A DNA stretch of 46,308 nt, from assembly GCA_030916945.1 (NCBI GenBank), contig JAUPVS010000006.1:1-46308 (forward strand), given 5' to 3'. Under the pieces are notes generated by a model. It was not told the DNA's origin. It saw nothing but the letters and a program-made list of their open reading frames with translations, and did not search any database. The translations under genes and the position numbers were made by a program. Origin of the DNA: Patescibacteria group bacterium. GTDB lineage: Bacteria; Patescibacteriota; Saccharimonadia; Saccharimonadales; JAUPVS01. Below, one piece after another: positions 22,847-30,820 of the stretch (the stretch's first letter is position 1; each line of letters starts with the position of its first letter).

Positions 22847-24163
22847 ATGAGTTTTAATAAGCAGACAATTCGCGACGCTAAACTGAAGGGCAAAACCGTA
22901 CTGCTGCGGGCTGATTATAATGTGCCGATTCGTGGCGATGGCCAGATAGCTGGTGACTACCGCTTAGTCCAGTCTATACCGACCATCCAGTACTTGCTTA
23001 AGCAGGGCTGCAAAGTCGTGATTATTTCCCACATGGGACGGCCCAAAGACAAGTACGACAAGCACTTGAGTCTAAAGCCCGTAGCCAAGCATCTACAGAA
23101 GCTACTTGGGCAGCCGGTCACTTTTGTTGACGAGTGCATTGGGCCGGTTGCCGAAAAAGCTGTCCAGCAAATGAAGCCCAAAGAAGTTCTGATGCTCGAA
23201 AACTTGCGTTTTCATCCCGAAGAAGAGGCCAATGATAAGCACTTTTCGGAAGCCCTGGCACGGCTAGGTGACGTTTTTGTACAGGATGGTTTTGGGGTGG
23301 TTCACCGGGCGCATGCTTCCACCGAAGGGGTCACGCACTACCTGCCGAGTGTTAGCGGATTGCTGCTCGAAAAAGAGGTGGTCACCTTAGAGGCTGCCAT
23401 ATCTAATCCCAAGCGACCGCTGATGGCCATTGTTGGCGGTGTTAAGATAGCCGACAAAATTGAGTTTTTGGAACGCTTCATTGCCATTGCCGACTTCTTG
23501 GTAGTGGGTGGGGCTATGGCTAATACCTTTTTGTTGGCCAAAGGTGTCGATGTTGGTAGCAGCATCGTGGTGCCCGAAGATGTTCCTTTAGCCAAAAAGA
23601 TTATGGAGATGGCTCGTCAAAAAGCCGCCAAACAGCGCTTTGTATTTTACCTACCTCAAGATGGTGTGGTGGCAACTTCTTTAGACCCGAAAGCCAAGAC
23701 CCGGATTGTTGACTGGGATACTCACATGATTGCCGATATAGAGAATTATCCCAAGCGACCGCCGCGTGAGGCCAGCAAAATTAAGAGCAACGAATTGCTT
23801 TACGACATTGGCCCGTTTTCGGGCGCCTTTATTGCCGGCGGTATGCAGTTGGCAGAAACCGTAATTTGGAATGGTGCCATGGGTGTAACTGAGGTTAGCC
23901 CCTTGGGTGGTCTGGGACCGGTTGGTCCGTTTGCGCATTGCACCGAACTAATTGTCGAGTCTATGCTCGGTCAATATGGCCACCGACCATTCAGTATTGT
24001 GGGTGGTGGTGACACCGTTTCTTATGTAGAAGGTCGGGGCTTAACAGATAGCTTTAATCATGTCTCAACTGGCGGCGGGGCTAGTTTAGAGCTGATGAGT
24101 GGCAAAAAACTTCCCGGTGTCGAAGCCCTCAAGAATAAATCACGCCTAAAGAAGGCGAAATAG
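22847..24163 (+). CDS. pgk: Phosphoglycerate kinase (long form)
   Basis: A 438-aa enzyme transferring phosphate from 1,3-bisphosphoglycerate to ADP. The N-terminal domain has the signature VLLRADYNVP, then SHMGRPKDKYDKHLSLKPVA and MLENLRFHPEEE. The hinge and C-terminal domain show AIVGGVKIADKIEFLE, NGAMGVTE and FSIVGGGDTVSYVE with the STGGGASLELM ending. It is 30-50 residues longer than typical bacterial Pgk. The extra length lies in the C-terminal nucleotide domain, around IADIENYPKRPPREASK and around the GGLGPVGPFAHC stretch after NGAMG. A G-rich ribosome site (TAGGGGTGGG) precedes the ATG. It lies between pyk and tpiA. Confidence 0.95.
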   Translation: MSFNKQTIRDAKLKGKTVLLRADYNVPIRGDGQIAGDYRLVQSIPTIQYLLKQGCKVVIISHMGRPKDKYDKHLSLKPVAKHLQKLLGQPVTFVDECIGPVAEKAVQQMKPKEVLMLENLRFHPEEEANDKHFSEALARLGDVFVQDGFGVVHRAHASTEGVTHYLPSVSGLLLEKEVVTLEAAISNPKRPLMAIVGGVKIADKIEFLERFIAIADFLVVGGAMANTFLLAKGVDVGSSIVVPEDVPLAKKIMEMARQKAAKQRFVFYLPQDGVVATSLDPKAKTRIVDWDTHMIADIENYPKRPPREASKIKSNELLYDIGPFSGAFIAGGMQLAETVIWNGAMGVTEVSPLGGLGPVGPFAHCTELIVESMLGQYGHRPFSIVGGGDTVSYVEGRGLTDSFNHVSTGGGASLELMSGKKLPGVEALKNKSRLKKAK

Positions 24164-24165
24164 GG

Positions 24166-24171
24166 TACAAT
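24166..24171 (+). promoter_or_regulatory. -10 box before tpiA
   Basis: TACAAT begins 3 bases after the pgk stop and ends 15 bases before the tpiA ATG. It would give an mRNA with a very short leader in addition to operon read-through. Confidence 0.5.
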
Positions 24172-24186
24172 TTAAGCATAACAACT

Positions 24187-24969
24187 ATGAGCGATCGAAC
24201 ACTAATTGTCGGAAACTGGAAAATGCACCTGAACGTCAGTCAGGCCAGTTTACTGTTACATCGTCTTCAGGAGCGAATTCGCATCAGTAGCGACATAGAA
24301 GTCGTTCTGGCACCTAGTATGTTGGTCTTACAGCCACTATCAGTGCGGCTTGACCGTCGTAAGTTCCGCCTAGCCGCCCAGAACGCCTATGCCACCGACG
24401 AAGGTGCTTTTACTGGCGAAGTTTCCTTTACGATGCTACGCGACCTGGTTCATTATGTGATTATTGGTCACTCAGAGCGGCGTATTTACTTCCATGAAGA
24501 TCTTAAAACGGTTCGTGCCAAAGTTGCCGCCGCCGTCCGCAACGAAATCACACCAATTCTTTGCGTGGGTGAAACCAAAGAAGAGCGTAAGAATGGTGAA
24601 ACCAGAAAAGTACTACACGACCAAGTAACGACTGCCTTGGCCGACCTAACAGCTAAAGAGGTTCAAGACATGGTGATTGCCTACGAGCCGGTTTGGGCTA
24701 TCAGTACCTTCCAGGGTATTTTGGCCAAGCCTGATGAAGCCCAGCAGGCTATGGATTACATTCGTGACCAAGTTAAACAACTATATGGTCCCAAGGCGGC
24801 CAAGAATGTGCGCATTTTGTATGGAGGTAGCGTGGACGACCAGATTGTCGGCGGTTATCTGGCTATCCCCGGTTGTGATGGCGTACTAGTTGGCGGTGCC
24901 AGTATTAACTACCACAAATTCTCTGGCATTATCGATACCGCCTACCGTCTGCACCGCAAGGCCGACTAA
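24187..24969 (+). CDS. tpiA: Triosephosphate isomerase
   Basis: A 260-aa TIM barrel interconverting dihydroxyacetone phosphate and glyceraldehyde 3-phosphate. The active-site Asn/Lys are in VGNWKMHL, the electrophile His is in IIGHSERR, and the catalytic Glu is in IAYEPVWAIS. The flexible loop 6 is TFQGILAKPDEAQ rather than the usual GTGKTATPEQAQ-like loop: the WAIGTGK stretch has become WAISTFQG. Phosphate-binding ILYGGSV and GVLVGGASI follow. It is the third gene of the glycolytic run. Confidence 0.95.
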   Translation: MSDRTLIVGNWKMHLNVSQASLLLHRLQERIRISSDIEVVLAPSMLVLQPLSVRLDRRKFRLAAQNAYATDEGAFTGEVSFTMLRDLVHYVIIGHSERRIYFHEDLKTVRAKVAAAVRNEITPILCVGETKEERKNGETRKVLHDQVTTALADLTAKEVQDMVIAYEPVWAISTFQGILAKPDEAQQAMDYIRDQVKQLYGPKAAKNVRILYGGSVDDQIVGGYLAIPGCDGVLVGGASINYHKFSGIIDTAYRLHRKAD

Positions 24970-24982
24970 GCACTTTTTACCA

Positions 24983-25011
24983 CAGACAAAGCGCTTTGCT
25001 TAGGTTAGAAT
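24983..25011 (+). promoter_or_regulatory. Promoter of the UvrD-type helicase gene
   Basis: CAGACA (24983-24988), 17 bases, TAGAAT (25006-25011). The ATG at 25012 touches the -10 box, so transcription would start near the GTG at 25018. Confidence 0.55.
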
Positions 25012-27150
25012 ATGATGGTGTCAGAAGATGTACTGGTAGGGCTCAATCAAGAGCAACAAAAGGCCGTTCAAGCAACCGAAGGGCCTTTATTAATCTTGGC
25101 CGGCGCTGGCAGTGGTAAGACCAAAACCCTGACTCACCGGATTGCCTATATCATCGCCACTAAAAAGGCTACGCCGTTTAATATTCTGTCGGTAACATTT
25201 ACCAATAAGGCGGCCGGCGAAATGCGCGAACGGGTGGCCGACTTACTTGGCGCCCGCGCCGATGACCGGGGCTTTATGCCGTTCATGGGTACCTTCCACA
25301 GCATTTGTGTGCGTCTGCTACGTCAAGACGGCGAAGCCATTGGGGTGCCGCGAAACTTTATTATTTTCGACGAGTCCGACCGCCAGTCGACCGTTAAACG
25401 AATTACCAAACAGCTTCATATCGACGAAAAAACCTTTCCGGCTCGCGTCATTGGCGGCCTAATTAGCAGCGCCAAGAACGAGCTTATCTCACCGCAAGTC
25501 TATGCCGGTACGGCTATGAGTCCAGCCCAGCAGGTGGCGGCACAGGTTTATCCTCTCTATCAAAAAGAACTCCACAACGCTCGCGCACTAGATTTCGATG
25601 ACTTAATTAGTCGTACCGTGCACCTCATGGAAAGCCAGGCGGATGTTCGTCAAAAGTGGCAGCAGCAATTCAAGTACGTCATGATCGACGAGTACCAAGA
25701 TACCAACGCTGCTCAGTACAAGCTAGTTAAGCTGCTGACTAATCAAGACAAAAACGTGGCCGTAGTAGGTGACGACTGGCAGAGCATTTACTCTTGGCGC
25801 GGCGCCGATTTCCGCAACATTCTCAACTTTGAAAAAGACTACCCCAAATGTACGGTTATCAAGCTAGAGCAGAACTATCGTAGTACCAAACATATTCTGG
25901 AGGCCGCTCACGCTGTTATTTCGCAGAACCAGCAGCGTTCCGACAAGAAGTTGTGGACCGATGCCAACGACGGGTCACCCGTGCAAGTGGTGCCGGTCGG
26001 TAGTGAGCGGGCCGAGGGCGAAGCGATTGTTCGACGCATTCGCACCACCGTCGACATGAAGTTACGCAATTACCGCGATTTTGCCGTTTTGTATCGCACC
26101 AATGCCCAAAGTCGTTCTATAGAAGAAACCTTTATCCATTACGGTATTCCCTACCGGATTGTTGGTGGCCAACGCTTTTACGACCGTAAAGAAATCAAAG
26201 ACATCGTGGCCTACTTGCGTCTAATCTATCAGCCAGAAGATCGGGCCAGCTTTGAGCGAATTGTTAACGTGCCAACGCGCGGCATTGGCGCCAAGTCGAT
26301 GCAGAACTTTTTAGAATGGCAAACCCAGGCCGGTCTTGGTTTGGATGATGCCTTGCAAATGGTAACAACCTGCAATAATCTAACTGCCAAAGCCCGCCAA
26401 GGCTTGGCCGAACTAGCCGACATTATTCAAGTATCACGCAACGTCATGGAAGATACGCCGCTACCGGCCTTGCTCGATTCATTAATCCGTCGACTCGACT
26501 ATCTACGTTTTCTGGATGATGGCACGCCCCAGGGTGAGTCGCGCAAAGAGAACGTTCAAGAACTTATCAGTGTTGCCCAGTCTTACCAAGAAGTTGGTCT
26601 GGCTGGCTTTTTAGAGGAAGTCTCGCTGATTAGCGATCTTGATAGCTGGGAGAGTAATGGCAATGCCGTGACGCTGATGACCTTGCATGCTGCCAAGGGT
26701 TTGGAATTCCCAGTGGTGTTTATGACCGGCTTGGAAGAAACTATCTTCCCTCACTCGAGGGCTTTATATGATCAGTCCGAAATGGAAGAAGAACGTCGGC
26801 TTTGTTACGTTGGCATGACCCGGGCCAGGGAAGAACTATTTATGATCTATGCCAGCGGTCGTATGCTGTACGGTGGTACCCAACACAATCCACCGAGCCG
26901 ATTCCTGAGTGAGATTGATGGCCAGGTCCAAACCAGCCCCTCGTTTGGCACGAGTGATACGCAGTATCAGCCTGTCAACGATGAGCCTCACTATGTACCG
27001 GAATTAAACGAAGGCGACAATGTGAAGCACAAACTATTTGGTGTTGGCACTGTTTTGGAATTGGACGGCGACAACGCCACGATTTATTTCCGCGGTAAGG
27101 GGACTAAGAAACTCAATATTTCTTTCGCCCCGCTCGAGAAGGTCGAATAG
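25012..27150 (+). CDS. UvrD/PcrA-type superfamily 1 DNA helicase
   Basis: A 712-aa ATP-dependent 3'-5' DNA helicase, probably for repair and replication restart. The order of SF1A motifs is complete: Q-motif LNQEQQKAV, Walker A GAGSGKTKTLTHRI, Walker B MIDEYQDTN, motif III GDDWQSIYSWRGAD, motif IV EQNYRST, motif V TLMTLHAAKGLEFPVVF and motif VI EEERRLCYVGMTRAREEL. The C-terminal 60 residues form the small RNA-polymerase-binding/Tudor-like domain of PcrA and UvrD (EGDNVKHKLFGVGTV). The annotated ATG adjoins the -10 box, so the true start may be the GTG at 25018 (2 residues shorter). The NUDIX gene begins at the very next base. Confidence 0.95.
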   Translation: MMVSEDVLVGLNQEQQKAVQATEGPLLILAGAGSGKTKTLTHRIAYIIATKKATPFNILSVTFTNKAAGEMRERVADLLGARADDRGFMPFMGTFHSICVRLLRQDGEAIGVPRNFIIFDESDRQSTVKRITKQLHIDEKTFPARVIGGLISSAKNELISPQVYAGTAMSPAQQVAAQVYPLYQKELHNARALDFDDLISRTVHLMESQADVRQKWQQQFKYVMIDEYQDTNAAQYKLVKLLTNQDKNVAVVGDDWQSIYSWRGADFRNILNFEKDYPKCTVIKLEQNYRSTKHILEAAHAVISQNQQRSDKKLWTDANDGSPVQVVPVGSERAEGEAIVRRIRTTVDMKLRNYRDFAVLYRTNAQSRSIEETFIHYGIPYRIVGGQRFYDRKEIKDIVAYLRLIYQPEDRASFERIVNVPTRGIGAKSMQNFLEWQTQAGLGLDDALQMVTTCNNLTAKARQGLAELADIIQVSRNVMEDTPLPALLDSLIRRLDYLRFLDDGTPQGESRKENVQELISVAQSYQEVGLAGFLEEVSLISDLDSWESNGNAVTLMTLHAAKGLEFPVVFMTGLEETIFPHSRALYDQSEMEEERRLCYVGMTRAREELFMIYASGRMLYGGTQHNPPSRFLSEIDGQVQTSPSFGTSDTQYQPVNDEPHYVPELNEGDNVKHKLFGVGTVLELDGDNATIYFRGKGTKKLNISFAPLEKVE

Positions 27151-27603
27151 ATGTGGAGATTAGCCGGTAAGCTAGGATTCTGGCTCGCCTATCCCTTGCT
27201 GTGGGTATATCTACGATTTGGCTGGCGTACCCGCGTACTCGTGATTGTCGATGGTGAGATTTTGTTGCTGCGTGGCTGGCTAGGAACTGGTCGTTGGCAG
27301 TTGCCGGGTGGCGGTGTCCATAGGGGTGAGCCGCCCGCCCAAGCAGCCCAAAGAGAATTACGTGAAGAAACCGGCATAGAAGTTTCGGCAGAGCAGCTCC
27401 AGCCACTCTATTCAGGCCGATCCAGTAGCCATGGGCTATCGTTTAATTTTCATGCCTACGTTGTTGAGCTAGCCGCCAAGCCGGTGGTTAAGCGTCAGGC
27501 TATCGAAATTTCTGAATCCCAGTGGGTCAAGCCGACCAAAGTAAGTGAATATTCGGTGACACCAGACACCAACGACTGCCTTGATACTTGGTTGCAACAC
27601 TAA
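27151..27603 (+). CDS. NUDIX hydrolase with hydrophobic N-terminus
   Basis: A 150-aa NUDIX protein hydrolysing a nucleoside diphosphate linked to another group; the substrate is unknown. The NUDIX box is intact: G-x5-E-x7-R-E-L-x-E-E-x-G-I in GGGVHRGEPPAQAAQREL followed by REETGIEV. The first about 25 residues are hydrophobic (FWLAYPLLWVYLRFGW), suggesting a membrane-facing helix, which is unusual for soluble MutT-like enzymes. The ATG follows the helicase stop with no gap, so translation is probably coupled. Confidence 0.92.
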   Translation: MWRLAGKLGFWLAYPLLWVYLRFGWRTRVLVIVDGEILLLRGWLGTGRWQLPGGGVHRGEPPAQAAQRELREETGIEVSAEQLQPLYSGRSSSHGLSFNFHAYVVELAAKPVVKRQAIEISESQWVKPTKVSEYSVTPDTNDCLDTWLQH

Positions 27604-27616
27604 TATTTGCTATAAT
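27588..27616 (+). promoter_or_regulatory. Promoter of the DUF348/G5 protein gene
   Basis: TTGGTT (27588-27593), 17 bases, TGC-TATAAT (27611-27616). The leader is about 65 bases to the ATG at 27689. GGGCTAT near the leader start and AATAGC further on could pair loosely. No Shine-Dalgarno site is seen. Confidence 0.6.
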
Positions 27617-27688
27617 TATAGGGCTATTTTTGAGGTTTGTGTGGCGTCAGTAACAGTTTAATCACAGCCCTAACCAATAGCTACAATT

Positions 27689-28933
27689 ATGAAGAAGAAA
27701 CCTTCTACTTCCAAAACTCAACCCCAGCAAAAGCGGCTACATCGGTTAAAGAACCACCCGTTTGTTGTGCCAGTTATGACTTTTCTGGGTCTGTTTGTAA
27801 TAAGCCTAGCTACATTTGTAATGCTGGGCGGTACGAGCATTGGCCCGAGTGATAGTCACATTGTTCATTTGTATGTCGACGGTCAAGAGCAGATTCTCCC
27901 CAGCCGTGCCACTACCGTTGACGACTTACTGGCTCGTGCCAAAATAACACTTGGTGAAAATGATGTGGTTGAGCCGGCCCGAGATGCCGCCATTACCGAT
28001 GATAACTTTAGCGTCAATGTTTACCGGGCGTACCCGGTAACAATCGTTGATAGCGATGCTACTGGTAAGAAAACGTCTATTACGGCCTATACTGCCCAGC
28101 AAACACCGGAGGCGATTGCTAAGCAGGTTGGCATAACGCTAGCACCCGAAGATAAGGTTGAGGTAGCTCAACCCGAGAACCTTTTGCAAGAAGGCGTCAT
28201 TAGCCAGAAGCTGGTAGTTAATCGCGCCGAAGTCGTCAATATCAACTTGTACGGCACGCCAATCGTGGCCCGAACGCACGCCACAACTGTGGCCGAGGTT
28301 TTGGCCGAGAAGGGGATTAAGCCTCAGCCCACCGATACCGTTACGCCAGCTCTAGCTACTCCAGTTACTTCGAATATGCAGGTCTTTGTAGTGACGGTTG
28401 GTAAGCAAATTGTCACCGAAGAAGTGGTTATACCGGCGCCAGTTCAAACTATTAGTGACCCTAACGTGGCAGCTGGCACCACAGTTGTTCAAAAAGAGGG
28501 CAGCCCCGGTAAGAAGTTGACTACCTTTGAGCTACAACTAGAGAACGGTAAAGAAGTTGGTCGTAAGGCCATCCAAGAGGTAGTATCGGTCGAAGCTGTG
28601 CCACGGGTGATTGCTAAGGGTACCAAGATTGTTAACACCAGGATTGGTGGTGACAAGTCAGCTATCCTATCGGCTGCCGGCGTGCCAGCCTCGCAGCAGA
28701 GTGCCGCCGACTTTATTATTGCTCGCGAATCCGGTTGGAACTTGGCCGCTCGTAATGGTAGCGGTTGTTTGGGCTTAGGCCAGGCCTGCCCCGGTCAAAA
28801 ACTGGTCAACGCCTGCCCTAACTGGCAATCTGATGCCGTCTGTCAGGTCGGCTTCTTTAGTGGCTATGCTAATGGTCGCTACGGTAGCTGGCAGGGTGCT
28901 TACAACTTCTGGTTGATTAATCACTGGTGGTAG
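27689..28933 (+). CDS. Rpf/YabE-like wall protein: DUF348 repeats, G5 domain, transglycosylase-like end
   Basis: A 414-aa exported protein. A basic N-terminus and one membrane segment (about 28-50) are followed by DUF348-type repeats (about 58-110, 115-165, 175-225, with the pattern V-x-L-Y-V-D-G...T-T-V-x-D-L-L). A G5-like domain follows (about 235-305, VTVGKQIVTEEV ... NGKEVGRKAI). The C-terminal about 80 residues form a lytic-transglycosylase-like fold with probable catalytic Glu in IIARESGWN, SGCLGLGQACPG, and the closing GSWQGAYNFWL. It should cleave or bind peptidoglycan outside. Four cysteines in the catalytic domain suggest disulfides. The NlpC/P60 gene follows. Confidence 0.9.
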   Translation: MKKKPSTSKTQPQQKRLHRLKNHPFVVPVMTFLGLFVISLATFVMLGGTSIGPSDSHIVHLYVDGQEQILPSRATTVDDLLARAKITLGENDVVEPARDAAITDDNFSVNVYRAYPVTIVDSDATGKKTSITAYTAQQTPEAIAKQVGITLAPEDKVEVAQPENLLQEGVISQKLVVNRAEVVNINLYGTPIVARTHATTVAEVLAEKGIKPQPTDTVTPALATPVTSNMQVFVVTVGKQIVTEEVVIPAPVQTISDPNVAAGTTVVQKEGSPGKKLTTFELQLENGKEVGRKAIQEVVSVEAVPRVIAKGTKIVNTRIGGDKSAILSAAGVPASQQSAADFIIARESGWNLAARNGSGCLGLGQACPGQKLVNACPNWQSDAVCQVGFFSGYANGRYGSWQGAYNFWLINHWW

Positions 28934-28941
28934 AACATATG

Positions 28942-28966
28942 CTATACTCTTTGTCAAAGGAGTATA
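28942..28966 (+). promoter_or_regulatory. Palindrome covering the -10 box and ribosome site of the NlpC/P60 gene
   Basis: CTATACTCTTTG and CAAAGGAGTATAG pair almost perfectly (one bulged G). The left arm contains the extended -10 TGC-TATACT (28943-28948). The right arm contains AAAGGAG (28956-28962), the ribosome site for the GTG at 28970. Transcripts reading through from the upstream gene would hide the ribosome site; those starting here would not. Confidence 0.65.
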
Positions 28967-28969
28967 GTC

Positions 28970-29470
28970 GTGGCCGAAATTGCTGATACATTTGGTGCTG
29001 AGCTTATCGCTGCCACCCGTTCTTATATGGGGCAACCCGCCGTGCACCATTACGAATTCGCCGGCAACTGCCTGGAGCAGGCCAGCCCACGTTGCCTGGA
29101 TGATGGTTTTGGCCCAGAAAACTTTGATTGCTCTGGTCTGATAATTAGAGCCGTTAGTGACGTGTTAGGCAAGAGGGTAGAGGACTGGCCGCTAGACTTA
29201 CGGCATGTTCGCGATATGTGGGGGGACTCCCAGGTAGAGGCAACAGCTTTCGAGCCAGCTCCAGTTGAGCGCGGCTCTTTGCTGGTAATGCGTCGCAAAC
29301 ACACTGTTGATGACATGACTTACGTCGTGCCCGGACATATTGGCGTGGTAACCCAAGTATTTCGGAGCGGCGCCTATTATATTCACGCCAATGCGCCCGA
29401 GGGTAAGGTAATCGAAAGCCGTCTGATGACCTTTAGTGGCGTTTACGGAACAATCCGACCAACCGCCTAA
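28970..29470 (+). CDS. NlpC/P60-type cysteine peptidase
   Basis: A 166-aa papain-like amidase/endopeptidase (C40 family) expected to cut peptidoglycan stem peptides. The catalytic Cys is C54 in NFDCSGLIIRA, the His is H123 in PGHIGVV, and the third polar residue is H139 in YIHAN. There is no signal peptide in this frame, which is odd for a wall hydrolase. It may be exported by another route, act on intracellular fragments, or be unrelated to wall turnover. GTG is chosen as the start because AAAGGAG lies 7 bases upstream. It sits right after another wall enzyme. Confidence 0.9.
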   Translation: MAEIADTFGAELIAATRSYMGQPAVHHYEFAGNCLEQASPRCLDDGFGPENFDCSGLIIRAVSDVLGKRVEDWPLDLRHVRDMWGDSQVEATAFEPAPVERGSLLVMRRKHTVDDMTYVVPGHIGVVTQVFRSGAYYIHANAPEGKVIESRLMTFSGVYGTIRPTA

Positions 29471-29475
29471 ACACC

Positions 29476-29484
29476 TGTTAGAAT
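29476..29484 (+). promoter_or_regulatory. Extended -10 promoter of rsmA, leaderless
   Basis: TGT-TAGAAT ends 6 bases before the ATG at 29491. No Shine-Dalgarno site; the -35 region is weak. Confidence 0.65.
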
Positions 29485-29490
29485 AACTTT

Positions 29491-30297
29491 ATGACCGATC
29501 AACCGTACGCCAAGAAATCACTTGGCCAACACTGGCTTAATGACCCCGCAACATTGGAAGCGATTGTTGATGAGGCCGACTTACAGCCAAGTGATGTGGT
29601 GCTAGAGATTGGCCCCGGTCCTGGAGCGCTAACAAAATACTTGGTCAAACAGGCCAGAGAAGTGGTGGCGGTAGAGTTTGATGAACGTTTTGCCAAAAGC
29701 CTAGCTCAAACCGTGGCAGCCGACAATCTTCAGGTTGTCCACCAGGATATTCTAAAGTTCGATCTAACCAGCTTAGCACCGGGTTACAAGGTGGTGGCTA
29801 ATATTCCATACTACCTAACTAGCAACTTATTGCGCGTCCTAAGTGAGTCGGCCAATCCGCCGGCTACGATTATTCTGCTCATTCAAAAAGAAGTTGCTGA
29901 ACGAGTTGCGGCTAAGCCGGGCCAGATGTCGCTTTTGAGCGTAAGTGTGCAGCTTTATTACCAGCCACGCTTGGGCGTTAAGGTGCCGGCCTTGCTGTTC
30001 AGTCCGCCACCCAAAGTTGACTCGCAGGTGCTGGTTCTGCAAAAAAGGGAAGAAGCGCTTTTCCCAACCACTTCCCTTCAGGCCATTCTAACAGTGGTGA
30101 GGGCAGGGTTTTCGGCTCGTCGCAAAACCTTGCTTAACTCCTTGAGCGGGGGGCTAAGGCTGGATAAGCCAGCCGTTACTCAAATACTAGCTGCAGCCGG
30201 TTTAGATCCATCAAAACGACCGCAGGAACTGACCTTGGCCGAGTGGCACCAGCTGACCTTGGCTGTTCAGCAACACTCCCCTACCCTTAATACTTGA
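29491..30297 (+). CDS. rsmA: 16S rRNA dimethyladenosine transferase
   Basis: A 268-aa SAM-dependent enzyme that dimethylates two adjacent adenosines in the 3' hairpin of 16S rRNA during small-subunit maturation. It shows KKSLGQHWLND, the SAM loop VLEIGPGPGALT, acidic VEFDERF, the catalytic NIPYYLTSNLL (N-I-P-Y), and the C-terminal FSPPPKVDSQV and FSARRKTLLNSL. The length is normal. The start follows a leaderless-type promoter. The promoter of the MarR gene overlaps the stop. Confidence 0.96.
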   Translation: MTDQPYAKKSLGQHWLNDPATLEAIVDEADLQPSDVVLEIGPGPGALTKYLVKQAREVVAVEFDERFAKSLAQTVAADNLQVVHQDILKFDLTSLAPGYKVVANIPYYLTSNLLRVLSESANPPATIILLIQKEVAERVAAKPGQMSLLSVSVQLYYQPRLGVKVPALLFSPPPKVDSQVLVLQKREEALFPTTSLQAILTVVRAGFSARRKTLLNSLSGGLRLDKPAVTQILAAAGLDPSKRPQELTLAEWHQLTLAVQQHSPTLNT

Positions 30298-30309
30298 CTT
30301 GTTAAGTAT
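30290..30309 (+). promoter_or_regulatory. Probable MarR operator
   Basis: ATACTT (30290-30295) and AAGTAT (30304-30309) form a perfect inverted repeat with an 8-base gap. It covers the -35 box TTGACT (30294-30299) of the promoter TTGACT-17-TAGGCT (30317-30322), the right place and size for a MarR-family dimer. Confidence 0.6.
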
Positions 30310-30343
30310 CGCTTGGTAGGCTGTTCGTAAGGGTCTAATAAAT

Positions 30344-30808
30344 ATGCAGTCACGCAACAAAATCGGCTTTTTAATTCAACACCTCGCCTTCTCTCTTGGT
30401 CGCACCAACGATCAGGTTTTACAGGAACAACTTGGCATCGGGTTCTCGCAGTACAAGCTGATGATGGTGCTGCAGAAGATGCCGCATATTCAACAAAAGC
30501 AAATCGCCAATGCCCTCAATCAAACCGAGGCCAGTATTAGCCGCCAGATTAAGCTCCTGCACGACAAGGGCCTGTTGCAAACTACCGTCAGTCCTAAAAA
30601 CCGTCGTGAGCACATCACGACGCTGACACCTAAAGGAGTTCGCTACACCGAGGAGGCTCTGCGGATACTGACCAATTACTATCAGCCGATGTTCGAGCAC
30701 ATGTCCGAAAAAGACACCGAGCAACTGGTTGTCTTACTGGGCGGTTTGCACGACTATATTTGTCATGACAAAGGCGCCGAAATGTGTCAGAAATTTATAA
30801 ACGAGTAA
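30344..30808 (+). CDS. MarR-family transcriptional regulator
   Basis: A 154-aa winged-helix dimer-type regulator. The helix-turn-helix lies in QKQIANALNQTEASISRQIK (about residues 50-70), and the wing follows with VSPKNRREHITTLTPKG. N- and C-terminal helices should form the dimer interface. Two cysteines near the C-terminus (CHDKGAEMC) could be redox-sensitive, but this is speculation. It is followed 12 bases later by an MFS exporter, and its promoter overlaps an inverted repeat, so auto-repression and control of the pump are likely. Confidence 0.92.
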   Translation: MQSRNKIGFLIQHLAFSLGRTNDQVLQEQLGIGFSQYKLMMVLQKMPHIQQKQIANALNQTEASISRQIKLLHDKGLLQTTVSPKNRREHITTLTPKGVRYTEEALRILTNYYQPMFEHMSEKDTEQLVVLLGGLHDYICHDKGAEMCQKFINE

Positions 30809-30820
30809 ACAGGAATAGAT

